The position numbers were made by a program, and so were the translations under genes. The notes below the pieces were generated by a model. The model was not told where the DNA came from, made no database searches, and saw nothing but the letters and a program-made list of their open reading frames with translations. This document shows positions 63,264 through 64,000 of a stretch of 64,000 nucleotides of DNA, in pieces. This DNA is from Pseudomonadota bacterium. GTDB taxonomy: Bacteria > Pseudomonadota > Alphaproteobacteria > Sphingomonadales > Sphingomonadaceae. The stretch's first letter is position 1. Every line of letters begins with the position of its first letter. Location: contig JAJZTH010000007.1 in the NCBI GenBank assembly GCA_021849075.1, forward strand, positions 58,720-122,719, read 5' to 3'.

Positions 63264-63467
63264 TCAAACGCCCAACTCCTCCCGGTAGCTTACCGGATCA
63301 GCAATCCAGCGGTTGATAGCGGACTCCCGCCAGCCAGCGCCATGGACGCTGATCTTCACTTGGCGCGGGAAAGTGCCTTCGCCCATCTTGCGATAAAGCG
63401 TCGTCCGGGAAAGCCCGGTGCGGGCCAGAACGGTTTTAAGGCGGATGATACGATCACTATTGTTCAT
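63264..63467 (-). CDS. AlpA-family regulator
   Basis: 67 residues. RLKTVLARTGLSRTTLYRKM is the MerR-like winged helix of AlpA/prophage CP4-57 regulators, followed by GTFPRQVKI and WRESAINRWI. Such proteins switch excision and integrase genes in tRNA-borne islands. It is convergent with the integrase gene. Confidence 0.93.
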   Translation of the reverse strand: MNNSDRIIRLKTVLARTGLSRTTLYRKMGEGTFPRQVKISVHGAGWRESAINRWIADPVSYREELGV

Positions 63468-63928
63468 GGGGGCAGTCTCTTCAAATCAGGATGTTGCACG
63501 CGCCCCCGGCCACGAGCATTGGATGCCTTGCCGTCCCGGACAAGAGCCTTCCGGGCATGCGGACAGCCAAGCTCTGAGGTTGTGGAGGACGCTGGCGGCA
63601 ATCGGCGGTCAGCGGCGGAAAACGGCGGAATTTGGCGTAGGCTTTTCACTGACCACGATCAGCGCAGATTTTTTCCCACTCTGTGCCAAAATCCCATGCG
63701 CAACGTTCACAACCGCCCCGTTCCGGGGGACAGCCAAAAGGCGCTAGGCCGAGTCGGTCATGGGATGCTCCTTTGAAAGGACCACCTTCGCAGCGTCATG
63801 AAGCAAGGACTGATGCTCACTCGCTACCTGTCCGTTGTCAAGGAAGCCGATGCCGTATCGCCCGATCCCACCGCCGTTGAACTATAACGCTATGTGTTAT
63901 ATATGCCGACAGAAGCAGGAGGACCGCC
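63468..63928. other. 461-base region without a confident gene
   Basis: A 29-codon frame at 63798-63887 (MKQGLMLTRYLSVVKEADAV onward, ending DPTAVEL) has no good ribosome site and may be a remnant. GGCGGAAAACGGCGGAATTTGGCG at about 63612 holds short GGCGGAA repeats (split here as two GGCGGAA words). The right end is the toxin promoter. Nothing else is supported. Confidence 0.5.
63877..63905 (+). promoter_or_regulatory. promoter and operator dyad of the toxin gene
   Basis: TTGAAC (63877-63882), a 17-base spacer and TATATG (63900-63905) make a good sigma-70-like promoter. The spacer region holds the dyad TATAAC-N7-GTTATA (63883-63901), placed to block polymerase. This is the usual layout for an autoregulated toxin-antitoxin operon. 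Confidence 0.6.
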
Positions 63929-64000
63929 ATTTCGCGTATCTTCAAGAATGGATGGTTCGAGCGCTTTGCGCGGAAGGAGCGGATTAGCGATGCATCGCTT
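63929..64000 (+). CDS. RelE/HigB-like toxin, 5' part (runs off the window)
   Basis: The last 24 codons read SRIFKNGWFERFARKERISD and on to ASL. This resembles the start of RelE/HigB-type toxins that precede their antitoxin. The only start placed after AGGAGG (63917-63922, spacing 6) is ATT at 63929; there is no in-frame ATG, GTG or TTG nearby. The rest lies outside the window, so family and start are both tentative. Confidence 0.6.
   Translation, partial: MSRIFKNGWFERFARKERISDASL

Noticed and set aside
1..64000. CRISPR arrays, insertion sequences, rRNA genes, riboswitches
   Set aside because: No regularly spaced repeats, transposase frames, rRNA segments or recognisable riboswitch motif (for example a cobalamin element before the mutase) were found by eye.

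Overview
The window is GC-rich chromosomal DNA that looks like an alphaproteobacterium of the Sphingomonadaceae (Sphingobium/Sphingomonas/Novosphingobium type). The reasons are the house-keeping set (short ProS, HslUV, PhaR, an entericidin-like lipoprotein), a large TonB-dependent receptor, many paralogous acyl-CoA enzymes and P450s, and the short hairpin repeats between genes. This placement is inference from family resemblance; no search was run.

Layout. (1) 0-8.3 kb is a degradative block: 2Fe-2S ferredoxin, P450 plus GMC oxidoreductase, a small exported PRC-barrel-like protein, TonB receptor plus APH-like phosphotransferase, and an SDR. (2) 8.3-17.7 kb is a propionyl-CoA unit: a ScfR/PccR-type regulator divergent from pccB, methylmalonyl-CoA epimerase, mutase, biotin synthase, a small DUF1311-like ORF and pccA. 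Several repeat hairpins lie in the gaps. (3) 17.8-29.4 kb is core genome: methyltransferase, CsaA, MHS-type transporter, alanine racemase, acetyl-CoA acetyltransferase, PhaC-like hydrolase, PhaR, ProS, HslUV, an entericidin and tRNA-Val(CAC). (4) 29.5-36.7 kb is a second degradative block: two acyl-CoA dehydrogenases, thioesterase, two SnoaL-fold proteins, enoyl-CoA hydratase, P450 and a VOC protein. (5) 37.0-39.5 kb is one gene fusing a PepSY membrane part to a flavodoxin/reductase. (6) 39.7-52.8 kb is a sugar or sugar-acid catabolic cluster: a nine-gene overlapping operon, a rhamnose-mutarotase-like gene, an isomerase/Gfo-Idh pair and a LacI regulator. (7) 52.8-61.4 kb is a third degradative block: thiolase, acyl-CoA dehydrogenases, Rieske oxygenase, SDR, enoyl-CoA hydratase and an ACAD10/11-like dehydrogenase-phosphotransferase pair. 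(8) From 61.5 kb begins mobile DNA: a 3' fragment of a tRNA-Glu gene, a tyrosine integrase, an AlpA-like regulator and the start of a RelE-like toxin gene at the window edge.

How the parts fit. Blocks 1, 4 and 7 are interrupted by unrelated genes, but their promoters share copies of one palindrome (half site TATAGTATGCT followed by its reverse complement). This suggests one dispersed regulon for uptake and oxidative breakdown of an unknown polycyclic, terpenoid or fatty compound. P450s, the Rieske enzyme and the GMC/SDR enzymes would oxidise it, and acyl-CoA dehydrogenases, hydratases and thiolase would shorten it. Propionyl-CoA released could enter block 2. No matching regulator gene is visible in the window.

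Block 6 is the most unusual catabolic unit. It mixes carbohydrate enzymes (two mutarotase-like proteins, Gfo/Idh dehydrogenase, isomerase, a XylX-like 2-keto-3-deoxy-acid dehydratase, hydroxyacid dehydrogenase, a frameshifted glycerate kinase) with acyl-CoA enzymes (class III CoA-transferase, enoyl-CoA hydratase). It also encodes a solute-binding-protein fold with no signal peptide and no permease beside it. Its substrate cannot be read from the sequence.
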